Positions 7,270-13,862 of a stretch of 13,862 nt of DNA are shown one piece after another. The position numbers were made by a program, and so were the translations under genes. The first letter of the stretch is position 1. Every line of letters starts with the position of its first letter. The notes under the pieces are model-generated. The model was not told the DNA's origin. It did not search any database and saw only the letters and a program-made list of their open reading frames with translations. The stretch lies in assembly GCA_030672345.1 (NCBI GenBank), contig DAOVGO010000099.1, positions 1 to 13,862 on the forward strand. Reading direction: 5' to 3'. This DNA comes from Methanosarcinales archaeon. GTDB lineage: Archaea > Halobacteriota > Methanosarcinia > Methanosarcinales > Methanogasteraceae.

Positions 7270-8304
7270 TTATGGATACAGATCCGTGTTTGTAATGATG
7301 CCATACGATGACGGCGTTACAAAGTCGACCATTGTGGTTGCACCGCTCTCCGGGATGATAACGATGGAGACCGTGGTTCTTGGCTTGAGATTGAGGTCCG
7401 CTTCACCGACACATGGATTGTTATTATATAGATCCGGGCAAGCCGTAGGCGCCCAGGGTTCCTCAGCGACATTTGCTGGTGCTGTAAGTATGATCGCCTT
7501 CACGAGGTCTCCGGTATTCATCACCGGATTGTCCTTGGTGAATGATTTGTCCTCATCCCGGATCTCCTCGATGATAAAGAACATATCACCACGCGCGAAA
7601 TATTCATCTTGTGTGGCGTTTGACTGACCACCGTATGTGGCACTATCAAACATCCCCGCGTCCATCGCAATTATCTCGTGGGAGTCTCCTCCTGCTGAAG
7701 GATCATGGACTTTGTCATCTTGGGCATTCGCATCCGAATACGCCCGTCTGAATATAACGATGGCAGCGTCGTGACCTGCCACACTGTTTGTATGGGTCGC
7801 GGAGTCACCATCCACCAGTATCCGGAAGGTCGTATTCGTGCAACCAATGGCTGCACCGTCTGCTTTCAGCCCATCCCCACCAGCACCGACATTGGCAGTC
7901 TCGGTCACAAGACTTCCCTCGATGTACACGAGATCACTGGTGGTCGTGCCATCAGAGATGGTGATCACAACCTGATTCATATCCACAGGCTCGGATCCGG
8001 CTTTCAGTGAGTAAACCATATCCAGACGATAAAACTCCTCTGAGAATACGTCCGCCATGCTTGCCGATGCTTGCGTACCACCCCTCCACCCCTCGATGGA
8101 ATCAACATCGATGTTTGAGGAGACTTCCTTGGTCGCCTCCTTGCCAGTGGTCTGCGCTTTTTGCTGCAGCATAGCAGCGACCTCGATCAGCACCATGGCA
8201 GCAACCGCTGCGATGAGGACAAACGCAATAAAGATGATCAGTGTGCCGATCCCCACCTGAGCATGATCATTCTTACTAACCCTGCATTTTCTGTTCGCTT
8301 TCAT
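7270..8304 (-). CDS. Archaellin (archaeal flagellin), class III signal peptide
   Basis: 344 residues from the ATG at 8304; an in-frame GTG at 8313 would add three. The short basic leader (MKANRKCRVSKNDHA) followed by QVGIGTLIIFIAFVLIAAVAA is the diagnostic archaellin/type IV pilin-like start. Prepilin peptidase (FlaK/PibD) is expected to cut between Ala15 and Gln16, and the hydrophobic helix then packs the filament core. The outer domain is rich in Asp, Thr, Ser and Gly. N-x-S/T sites such as NTT and NAT suggest N-glycosylation. The length exceeds that of many archaellins (about 200-230) because of a larger surface domain. No other archaellum genes (flaC-J) flank it, so assembly would depend on machinery encoded elsewhere; an adhesive pilin-like role is the alternative. 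The start choice is uncertain because neither candidate has a clear ribosome site. Its promoter is described separately. Confidence 0.88.
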   Translation of the reverse strand: MKANRKCRVSKNDHAQVGIGTLIIFIAFVLIAAVAAMVLIEVAAMLQQKAQTTGKEATKEVSSNIDVDSIEGWRGGTQASASMADVFSEEFYRLDMVYSLKAGSEPVDMNQVVITISDGTTTSDLVYIEGSLVTETANVGAGGDGLKADGAAIGCTNTTFRILVDGDSATHTNSVAGHDAAIVIFRRAYSDANAQDDKVHDPSAGGDSHEIIAMDAGMFDSATYGGQSNATQDEYFARGDMFFIIEEIRDEDKSFTKDNPVMNTGDLVKAIILTAPANVAEEPWAPTACPDLYNNNPCVGEADLNLKPRTTVSIVIIPESGATTMVDFVTPSSYGIITNTDLYP

Positions 8305-8336
8305 GAGATGCACGCCCTGCCCGACTCTCCCGCGGT

Positions 8337-8348
8337 TATAACGTTATA
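8337..8348. promoter_or_regulatory. 12-bp perfect palindrome at the archaellin start site
   Basis: tataacgttata is a perfect 12-base palindrome located where the archaellin transcript is expected to begin, about 20 bases downstream of the TATA box. A dimeric repressor bound here would block initiation. No regulator is identified, and an AT-rich palindrome of this length can arise by chance. Confidence 0.35.
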
Positions 8349-8366
8349 TGGATATTAAACTTGCCT

Positions 8367-8380
8367 ACATATATATTTTT
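8367..8380 (-). promoter_or_regulatory. TATA box of the archaellin promoter
   Basis: On the minus strand this A/T-only stretch reads aaaaatatatatgt, a strong archaeal TATA-box match. A start site about 25-28 bases downstream would fall near 8347, leaving a leader of roughly 35-45 bases before 8313/8304. On the plus strand it lies too far (over 150 bp) from gyrB to be its promoter. Confidence 0.6.
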
Positions 8381-8496
8381 GGGATGGACCTCGCGTAAGT
8401 AGCTGATCCCTGCCACTCATGCTATCCACAAAACCCCTTGGTTGTGTTCAATGGAGGTTTTCTGCAACACATTGCTTGCGTAACCATCCCTCTCCA

Positions 8497-8512
8497 CCCA
8501 ATAACTTTACGA
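8497..8512 (+). promoter_or_regulatory. Likely gyrB promoter element
   Basis: cccaataactttacga lies 23 bases before the gyrB ATG at 8536 and is identical to 4759-4774 before the gyrB fragment, while much of the sequence between motif and ATG differs in the two copies. Position suggests a TATA-region element driving a leaderless or short-leader transcript; no ribosome site is evident before 8536. Confidence 0.45.
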
Positions 8513-8535
8513 TATCCCACGTAAATATGTACTTC

Positions 8536-8688
8536 ATGGAGAACGAAGAGCAGATCAGGGTACTGAGCGGACTTGAAGCGGTGCGTTCCCTGCCCGGGAT
8601 GTACATCGGGAGCACCGGACCTGTCGGGCTACACCATCTCGTAAGCGAGGTCGTCGATAACAGCATCGACGAGGCGATGGCAGGACAC
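8536..8688 (+). repeat. Direct repeat, right copy (start of intact gyrB)
   Basis: Partner of the copy at 4797-4949. The match ends here, while the gyrB reading frame continues normally. Confidence 0.92.
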
Positions 8689-10425
8689 TGCACGGCAATC
8701 GAGGTCGTACTGAACCGGGATGGATCTGTCACGGTATCTGATGACGGCAGGGGTATCCCTGTGTACATAATCGAGGATTACGGCAAGCCTGCTGTCGAGA
8801 TCGTGATGACAACACTCCATGCCGGCGGAAAGTTCGATAAAAGTGTGTACAAGGTATCCGGCGGGCTGCACGGTGTCGGCGTATCAGTTGTAAACGCGCT
8901 ATCAGAGTGGCTGCGCGTCGAGATATACCGAAACGGCAAGGCACATGTCCAGGAATACATGCGAGGAGACCCAAGACACGATCTGTTGGTCACCGGAGAG
9001 ACAGACCGCACAGGAACGACCATCACATTCAAGCCAGACCCCCGGATCTTCGAGGAGACCGAGTTCTCATTCGATACGCTCTCAAAACGGCTCCGCGAAC
9101 TGGCATACCTCAATCACGGCGTGCAGATCGTGATCAAGGATGACCGGGGCGAGCCGCACCCACCATCGGTGGACATGTACCTGTTCGACGGCGGAATCGT
9201 CTCGTTCGTCGAGTACCTGAATGAAAATAAAAACACGCTTCACGATCCTGCATATTTCAAGAAAAGAAAGGACGATACAGATATCGAGATTGCAGTCCAG
9301 TACAACGAGGGATACTCTGATAACGTCCTCTCATTCGTGAACAGCATCAACACAAAGGAAGGCGGAACCCATCTGAGCGGATTCAAGACCGCACTCACAC
9401 GGTCGATTAACAGGTATGCGAAGGCGAACAATCTGGTAAAGGACGGTGAGATCAGCGGAAGAGACACGCTTGAGGGTTTGACAGCCATAATCAGCGTAAG
9501 ACTCGCAAACCCCCAGTTCGAGGGTCAGACCAAGATGAAACTTGGGAACATCGAGGTAAGAGGACTTGTTCAGTCGCTGGTTGGCGAGGGGCTCGATGAA
9601 TTCCTCGAAGAGAACCCAAAAACAGCGAAAAAGATCATAGACAAGATACTGGAAGCAGCCAAAGCCTGGGCGGCTGCAAAGAAAGCAAGAGAACTGACAA
9701 GACGCAAAACCGCGCTCGAATCGGCGAGTCTTCCCGGAAAACTTGCCGACTGCTCAGAGCGCGACCCTGCAAAGAGCGAGATCTATCTTGTGGAGGGCGA
9801 CAGCGCGGGCGGCTCTGCCAAACAGGGGAGAGACCGGAAGTTCCAGGCGATTCTGCCGCTTCGGGGCAAGATTCTGAATGTTGAGAAGGCAAGGCTCCAC
9901 AAGATCCTGCGCAACAACGAGATCAGGACGATGATCACAGCGTTCGGGACAGGGATCGGGGAGGAGTTTGATATCGAGAAGGCGAGGTATCATCGGATAT
10001 CGATTATGACCGATGCCGATGTCGATGGATCTCACATCAGAACGCTGCTTTTGACGTTCCTGTACCGGTACATGCCCGAATTAATCGAGGCGGGATACGT
10101 CTACATCGCGCAGCCGCCACTATATCAGGTCAAGAAGGGGAAGGTCAGGCGGTATGCGTTTTCAGACGAGGAACTGGACGCGATACGAGAGGAGATCGGG
10201 AAAGACGGCATCACTGTGCAGCGGTACAAGGGTCTCGGCGAGATGAACCCGTCGCAGTTGTGGGAGACGACGATGGACCCTGATACGCGGACGATGCTTC
10301 AGGTGACGGTTGAGGACGCGATGGAGGCTGACAGGCTCTTTACAATCCTGATGGGCGATGCTGTCGAGCCAAGAAGGGCGTTTATTGAGAAGCATGCGCG
10401 GGAAGTCGAGAATCTGGATGTTTGA
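8536..10425 (+). CDS. gyrB: DNA gyrase subunit B
   Basis: 629 residues, the standard length for the short GyrB form. Gyrase introduces negative supercoils using ATP; GyrB supplies the ATPase and the metal-binding TOPRIM part of the GyrA2GyrB2 complex. Visible in order: N-terminal arm (1-20); GHKL ATPase with EVVDNSIDEA (38-47, catalytic Glu38, Mg-binding Asn42), DDGRGIP (69-75) and the GGLHGVGVSVVNALS lid (109-123); transducer with QTKMKLGN (331-338, ATP-contacting Lys333); TOPRIM with EGDSAGGSAKQGRDR (420-434, Glu420) and DADVDG (493-498, Asp493/495/497); and the C-terminal QRYKGLGEMNP (562-572). All key residues are present. The frame is open back to 8419, but the start at 8536 is preferred because family homology begins at MENEEQ and because the duplicated fragment keeps exactly this ATG with a stop just upstream. 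ATG 8527 would add only MYF. gyrA is not adjacent; a HEAT-repeat gene follows after 128 bp. Confidence 0.95.
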   Translation: MENEEQIRVLSGLEAVRSLPGMYIGSTGPVGLHHLVSEVVDNSIDEAMAGHCTAIEVVLNRDGSVTVSDDGRGIPVYIIEDYGKPAVEIVMTTLHAGGKFDKSVYKVSGGLHGVGVSVVNALSEWLRVEIYRNGKAHVQEYMRGDPRHDLLVTGETDRTGTTITFKPDPRIFEETEFSFDTLSKRLRELAYLNHGVQIVIKDDRGEPHPPSVDMYLFDGGIVSFVEYLNENKNTLHDPAYFKKRKDDTDIEIAVQYNEGYSDNVLSFVNSINTKEGGTHLSGFKTALTRSINRYAKANNLVKDGEISGRDTLEGLTAIISVRLANPQFEGQTKMKLGNIEVRGLVQSLVGEGLDEFLEENPKTAKKIIDKILEAAKAWAAAKKARELTRRKTALESASLPGKLADCSERDPAKSEIYLVEGDSAGGSAKQGRDRKFQAILPLRGKILNVEKARLHKILRNNEIRTMITAFGTGIGEEFDIEKARYHRISIMTDADVDGSHIRTLLLTFLYRYMPELIEAGYVYIAQPPLYQVKKGKVRRYAFSDEELDAIREEIGKDGITVQRYKGLGEMNPSQLWETTMDPDTRTMLQVTVEDAMEADRLFTILMGDAVEPRRAFIEKHAREVENLDV

Positions 10426-10541
10426 TTAGCTGATGCGGGATGCAGGGTTGTGGAGCGTCTGTGTTGGTTGTTGTGGGGTGCGTGAATCTTTTTAACTGCC
10501 CGAGTTCAAAAGATGGGATAGATGTGAGCAGTTGTGGTCGC

Positions 10542-10546
10542 GGGAG
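10542..10546 (+). promoter_or_regulatory. Ribosome binding site of the HEAT-repeat gene
   Basis: gggag sits 7 bases before the ATG at 10554 and pairs with the archaeal 16S tail. It decides for this ATG over the in-frame GTG at 10524, which has no comparable site. Confidence 0.55.
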
Positions 10547-10553
10547 TGTAGAT

Positions 10554-13500
10554 ATGGCAGGTACTGATGAATTGGAAACGCAAACAGATGTGGACAAACT
10601 CATAGAATCACTGACCAGATCGCTTGAAGACGATGACTGGAAGGTGCGTGGTGGTGTGATCTGGAGACTTGGTGAGATCGGCGATGTTAGAGCGGTAGAG
10701 CCACTGACCAAAGCACTTGGAGCTCAGGATAAGAACGTACGCCAAAGAGCCGTCGAGGCACTTGTCAAGATTGGTGGATCAGCAGTTGATCCGCTGATCA
10801 AAGCACTTGGGGATAAAGACGAGGATAGGCGTCGAAGAGCTGTCGAAGCACTTGGCAAGATTGGTGATGCGAGAGCAGTCGAACCACTGGTAAATGCGCT
10901 TCGGGATGATGACCAATGGGTGCGCTGGTGGGCGGCTGGCATGCTTGGCAAGATTGGTGACACAAGAGCGATTGAGCCACTGATCAAAGTGCTTGATGAT
11001 GACAATTGGGGGGTGCATCGAAGAGCTGTTGAAGCGCTTGTCAGCATCGGTGAGCCTGCTGTTGAGCCGCTGATGAACATGCTTGTGGATGCGCATTCAA
11101 CAGCTGCTGTCATAATTGGTGAAATTGGTGAGCCAGCAGTCGCACCGTTAGTAAACGCGCTTCGGGATGAGGATCGGTGGGTGCGATGTGGAGCTGCTGG
11201 TGCGCTTGGCAAGATTGGCGATCCAAGAGCGGTAGAGCCGCTGATCAAAGCACTCGATGACGACGATAAAGATGTGCGATGGTGTGCCGCTGATTCACTT
11301 GGCGAAATCGGTGATTTAAGAGCGATGGAACCGTTGATAAACGCGCTTGAGGATTATGAATCTGATGTACGTTGGGGCGCGGCTGGTGCGCTTGGCAAGA
11401 TTGGCGATCCAAGAGCGGTAGAGCCGCTGATCAGAACACTTGGAGATGATGAGGTGGTTGTGCGTGCGGGAGTTGTCACAGCACTTGGTGAAATCGGGGG
11501 TGCAAGAGCAGTTGAACCGCTGATTAAATCACTTGGGGACGAAGATGAAGAGGTGCGTCTAAGAGCTGTCGAAGTGCTTGGCGAGATTGGTGATGCAAGG
11601 GCAGTTGAACCGCGGATCAAAACACTCATAGACGAAGGCATGTATGATGAGGTTACCACGGCACTTGAGGCGATTGGGGATCCAAGCGCGGTCGAGCCGC
11701 TGATGGACGTACTTGATGACGGCGATGAGGGTGTGCGATGGTGTGCTGTCAATTTACTTGGCGAAATCGGTGATTCGAGAGCGGTTGAACCGCTGATCAG
11801 AATGCTTGAGGATGAGGATGTGCGAATGGATGCTGCCGAAGCACTTGGCATGATTGGTGATCCAAGAGCGGTGGAACCACTGATAAACGCGCTTGATGAC
11901 GAAGATGATGACGTGCGCTGGTATGCTGCCAATTCGCTTGGAAAAATCGGTGATCCAAGAGCGGTGGAACCACTGATAAACGTGCTTGTGGACGAATATG
12001 AAGATGTGCGTAATGAATCCATTGAAGCACTTGGCAAGATCGGCGATGAAAGAGCAGTTGAGTCACTGATCAAACTGCTTGAGACAGGGGATGAGGATAT
12101 ACGTCTGAGAGCTGTCGAAGCACTCGGTAAGATCGGTGATTCGGGAGTGATTGAACCACTGATCAAACTGCTTGAGGATAAGAATCGTAGAATGCGGTGG
12201 AAAGCTGCTGACGCAATTGGTGAAATCAGTGATGAAAGATCGATTGAGTTGTTGATAAACGCACTGGGAGATGCAAACATGCGCGATGGAGCCGCTACAG
12301 CACTCAGTAGAATCGGTGAGCCAGCAGTCACGCCGTTAATAGAAAAACTCATTGACGATGATGAGGCTGTGCGTAATAAGGCTGCTTATGCGCTTGGTGG
12401 AATCGGCGAACTGGCGATTGAACCGTTGATAGGGACACTCAAAGATAGTAACGAGAATGTGCGTGATGCGGCAACCATCGCACTTGGTTGGATTGACGAG
12501 TCTGCGGTTGAACCGCTGATAGACGCGCTCGGTGACGATGATGAGTGCGTGCGTGTGGGGGCTGCTACTGCACTCGGTAGGATTGGAAAACCAGCAGTTG
12601 AATCACTGATAAACGCGCTTGAGAGTGACAATACATCTGTGCGCATACATGCTGCAGCTGCACTTGGTGGGATGCATGACCCAAGAGCAGTAGATCCATT
12701 AATGAACGCGCTTGGTGACGATGCTCAGGAGGTACGGCGTAGTGCTGCTGGTGCGCTTGGTGAAATTAGAGATGTAAAAGCGATCGAGCCGTTGATCAAA
12801 GCACTCAGGGACGAGGACGTGAGGGCGTGGGCGGCAACTGCGCTTGGTAGGATTGGTAAAGAGGATGCGGTCGAACCGTTGGTAGAAGTGCTCAGAGATT
12901 GCAACAACAATGCACGTGCTGAGGCTGCCATTGCACTCGGCTGGATTGGGGATGCAAGAGCGGTTGAGCCACTGATCGATGCGCTTGATGATGACTCTGA
13001 TGTGCGTCGCGGGGCTGCTGCCGCACTTGGTTGGGTTGGTGATGAGAAAGCAGTTGAACCGCTGGTCGAAGCACTCCAAGATGAAGATGGAGACGTGCGT
13101 TGGCATGCTGCCAATTCACTTGGCAAGATTGGCGATATACGAGCGGTCGAACCGCTGATAAACTCGCTCAATGACGATAATTCTGATGTGCGCCGCGGTG
13201 CCGCCTCTACGCTTGGCAGGATCGGTGATGAAAGAGCGATTGAACCGCTGGTCGAAGCACTCCGAGATGGAGATGGAGACGTGCGTTGGCATGCTGCCAA
13301 TTCACTTGGCAAGATTGGCGATATACGAGCGGTCGAACCGCTGATAAACTCGCTTAATGACGATAATTCTGATGTGCGCCGCAGTGCCGCCTCTGCGCTT
13401 GGCAGGATCAGTGATGAAAGGGCGATTGAACCGCTTGTCGAAGCACTCCGAGATGAGGATGCAGATGTGCACGATACGGCTGCCATCGCACTTGGCAAGA

Positions 13501-13862
13501 TCGGCGATTCACGAGCAGTTGAGCCGCTGATAAACGCGCTTGAGAATGAGAATCGGTGGGTGCGTGCTGAGGCTGCTGATGCACTCGGCGAGATTGGCGA
13601 TGAAATAGCGGTTATTCCGTTGATAGAGATACTTGGAGCTGGAGAGTGGAATGTACGTCGCGCATCTGCTGGCGCCCTTGGTAAGATGGGGGACTCCAGA
13701 GCGGTCGAACCGCTGATCGAAATGCTTGGAGAACGGGGCATGTGGGTGTGTGATGAGGTGATCATCGCACTCGGAGAGATCGGCGATGCAAGAGCGGTTG
13801 AGCCACTGATCAGAGTGCTTGAAGGGGCGGATTTGGGGATGCGACCGCCATCGCATGTATGC
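10554..13862 (+). CDS. Giant PBS-lyase/HEAT-repeat protein (partial, runs off the window)
   Basis: The frame is open from the ATG at 10554 to the window end, 1103 codons with no stop. It opens with a short acidic leader (MAGTDELETQTDVDK), then about 36 units near 31 residues each, with consensus D-x-R-A-V-E-P-L-I-x-A-L-x-D-x-D-x-D-V-R-x-x-A-A-x-A-L-G-x-I-G. This is the PBS-lyase HEAT (E-Z type) repeat, two short helices per unit, building a solenoid that usually binds proteins. No catalytic domain, signal peptide or membrane segment is visible, so a cytoplasmic scaffold is the likeliest role; phycobilin lyase activity is not implied. Some units are shorter (26 residues near 11055-11132, 29 near 11610-11695), and the indels are multiples of three, which supports coding. 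A T-run at 10489-10493 upstream could be part of a promoter or the end of gyrB transcription. The last few codons (after about 13838) depart from the repeat and suggest a frameshift. Confidence 0.85.
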   Translation, partial: MAGTDELETQTDVDKLIESLTRSLEDDDWKVRGGVIWRLGEIGDVRAVEPLTKALGAQDKNVRQRAVEALVKIGGSAVDPLIKALGDKDEDRRRRAVEALGKIGDARAVEPLVNALRDDDQWVRWWAAGMLGKIGDTRAIEPLIKVLDDDNWGVHRRAVEALVSIGEPAVEPLMNMLVDAHSTAAVIIGEIGEPAVAPLVNALRDEDRWVRCGAAGALGKIGDPRAVEPLIKALDDDDKDVRWCAADSLGEIGDLRAMEPLINALEDYESDVRWGAAGALGKIGDPRAVEPLIRTLGDDEVVVRAGVVTALGEIGGARAVEPLIKSLGDEDEEVRLRAVEVLGEIGDARAVEPRIKTLIDEGMYDEVTTALEAIGDPSAVEPLMDVLDDGDEGVRWCAVNLLGEIGDSRAVEPLIRMLEDEDVRMDAAEALGMIGDPRAVEPLINALDDEDDDVRWYAANSLGKIGDPRAVEPLINVLVDEYEDVRNESIEALGKIGDERAVESLIKLLETGDEDIRLRAVEALGKIGDSGVIEPLIKLLEDKNRRMRWKAADAIGEISDERSIELLINALGDANMRDGAATALSRIGEPAVTPLIEKLIDDDEAVRNKAAYALGGIGELAIEPLIGTLKDSNENVRDAATIALGWIDESAVEPLIDALGDDDECVRVGAATALGRIGKPAVESLINALESDNTSVRIHAAAALGGMHDPRAVDPLMNALGDDAQEVRRSAAGALGEIRDVKAIEPLIKALRDEDVRAWAATALGRIGKEDAVEPLVEVLRDCNNNARAEAAIALGWIGDARAVEPLIDALDDDSDVRRGAAAALGWVGDEKAVEPLVEALQDEDGDVRWHAANSLGKIGDIRAVEPLINSLNDDNSDVRRGAASTLGRIGDERAIEPLVEALRDGDGDVRWHAANSLGKIGDIRAVEPLINSLNDDNSDVRRSAASALGRISDERAIEPLVEALRDEDADVHDTAAIALGKIGDSRAVEPLINALENENRWVRAEAADALGEIGDEIAVIPLIEILGAGEWNVRRASAGALGKMGDSRAVEPLIEMLGERGMWVCDEVIIALGEIGDARAVEPLIRVLEGADLGMRPPSHVC
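11196..11433 (+). repeat. 52-bp exact repeats 186 bp apart in the HEAT gene
   Basis: 11196-11247 and 11382-11433 are identical over 52 bases, offset by 186 bp, again two HEAT units. They encode AGALGKIGDPRAVEPLI. The intervening unit is different, so this is an older or partly converted two-unit duplication. Confidence 0.85.
13065..13436 (+). repeat. 186-bp tandem duplication (two HEAT units per copy)
   Basis: 13065-13250 and 13251-13436 are adjacent copies of 186 bp that differ at about eight positions, roughly 96% identity, whereas other units of the gene are far more diverged. Each copy encodes two 31-residue HEAT units (for example DGDVRWHAANSLGKIG followed by DIRAVEPLINSL). It is a recent, in-frame expansion of the solenoid. 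Confidence 0.9.

Noticed and set aside
8419..8535. 39-codon N-terminal extension of GyrB
   Set aside because: It contains the conserved promoter motif, has no family homology, and the fragment copy has a stop just before the corresponding ATG.
10724..13765. Long open frames on the minus strand across the HEAT gene (up to about 346 codons), rich in Ser and Pro (SGSTALGSPILPSA pattern)
   Set aside because: They are the antisense of the 93-bp coding repeat: a repeated unit whose complement lacks stops gives long frames by construction. The plus strand has the proper HEAT consensus, ribosome site and in-frame indels.
10554..13862. CRISPR array or satellite-like noncoding repeat, considered because of the regular 93-bp period
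   Set aside because: Units are in frame, diverged at mainly variable protein positions, lack unique spacers and encode a known repeat family.

Overview
The window most likely comes from a euryarchaeal (Halobacteriota / methanogen- or ANME-like) genome with roughly even GC. The evidence is an archaellin with a class III signal peptide, a tungstate/molybdate permease of the archaeal WtpB type, a beta-helix NosD-like surface protein, a DUF3160 lipoprotein, a long PBS-lyase/HEAT-repeat protein and AT-rich TATA-like promoter elements. GyrB also occurs in many Euryarchaeota. I cannot place the organism below that level from this sequence.

Layout. 32-2398 (+) is a DUF3160 lipoprotein. 2477-3286 (+) is a solitary WtpB-type ABC permease with no binding protein or ATPase beside it. 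3393-4469 (-) is an AI-2E family membrane protein, convergent with the permease. 4470-4796 has no intact gene; it holds a possible decayed coding remnant on the minus strand, then a promoter-like motif. 4797-4955 (+) is a truncated copy of the first 51 codons of gyrB. 5097-6935 (+) is a secreted NosD/beta-helix protein. It converges with an archaellin gene at 7270-8304/8313 (-), and a hairpin-forming inverted repeat lies between the two. 8536-10425 (+) is the full-length gyrB. From 10554 to the window end (+) runs one open reading frame of at least 1103 codons made of about 36 HEAT/PBS-lyase repeats; it is incomplete at the edge.

The most unusual feature is the pair of gyrB 5' ends, 3739 bp apart in direct orientation and flanking the two cell-surface genes. 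All five differences in the first 51 codons are synonymous, and a 16-base upstream motif is identical in both. This looks like a duplication or insertion that split off a gyrB head. The second point of interest is the HEAT-repeat gene, which has a 93-bp unit, a superimposed 186-bp (two-unit) duplication period, and what may be a frameshift just before the window ends.

The genes do not form one pathway. Four of the six intact gene products are membrane or cell-surface proteins (lipoprotein, permease, AI-2E protein, archaellin), and a fifth, the NosD-like protein, is predicted to be secreted. GyrB and the HEAT protein are presumably intracellular. Strand switches and wide gaps suggest mostly monocistronic transcription, with possible read-through from the DUF3160 gene into wtpB and from gyrB into the HEAT gene.
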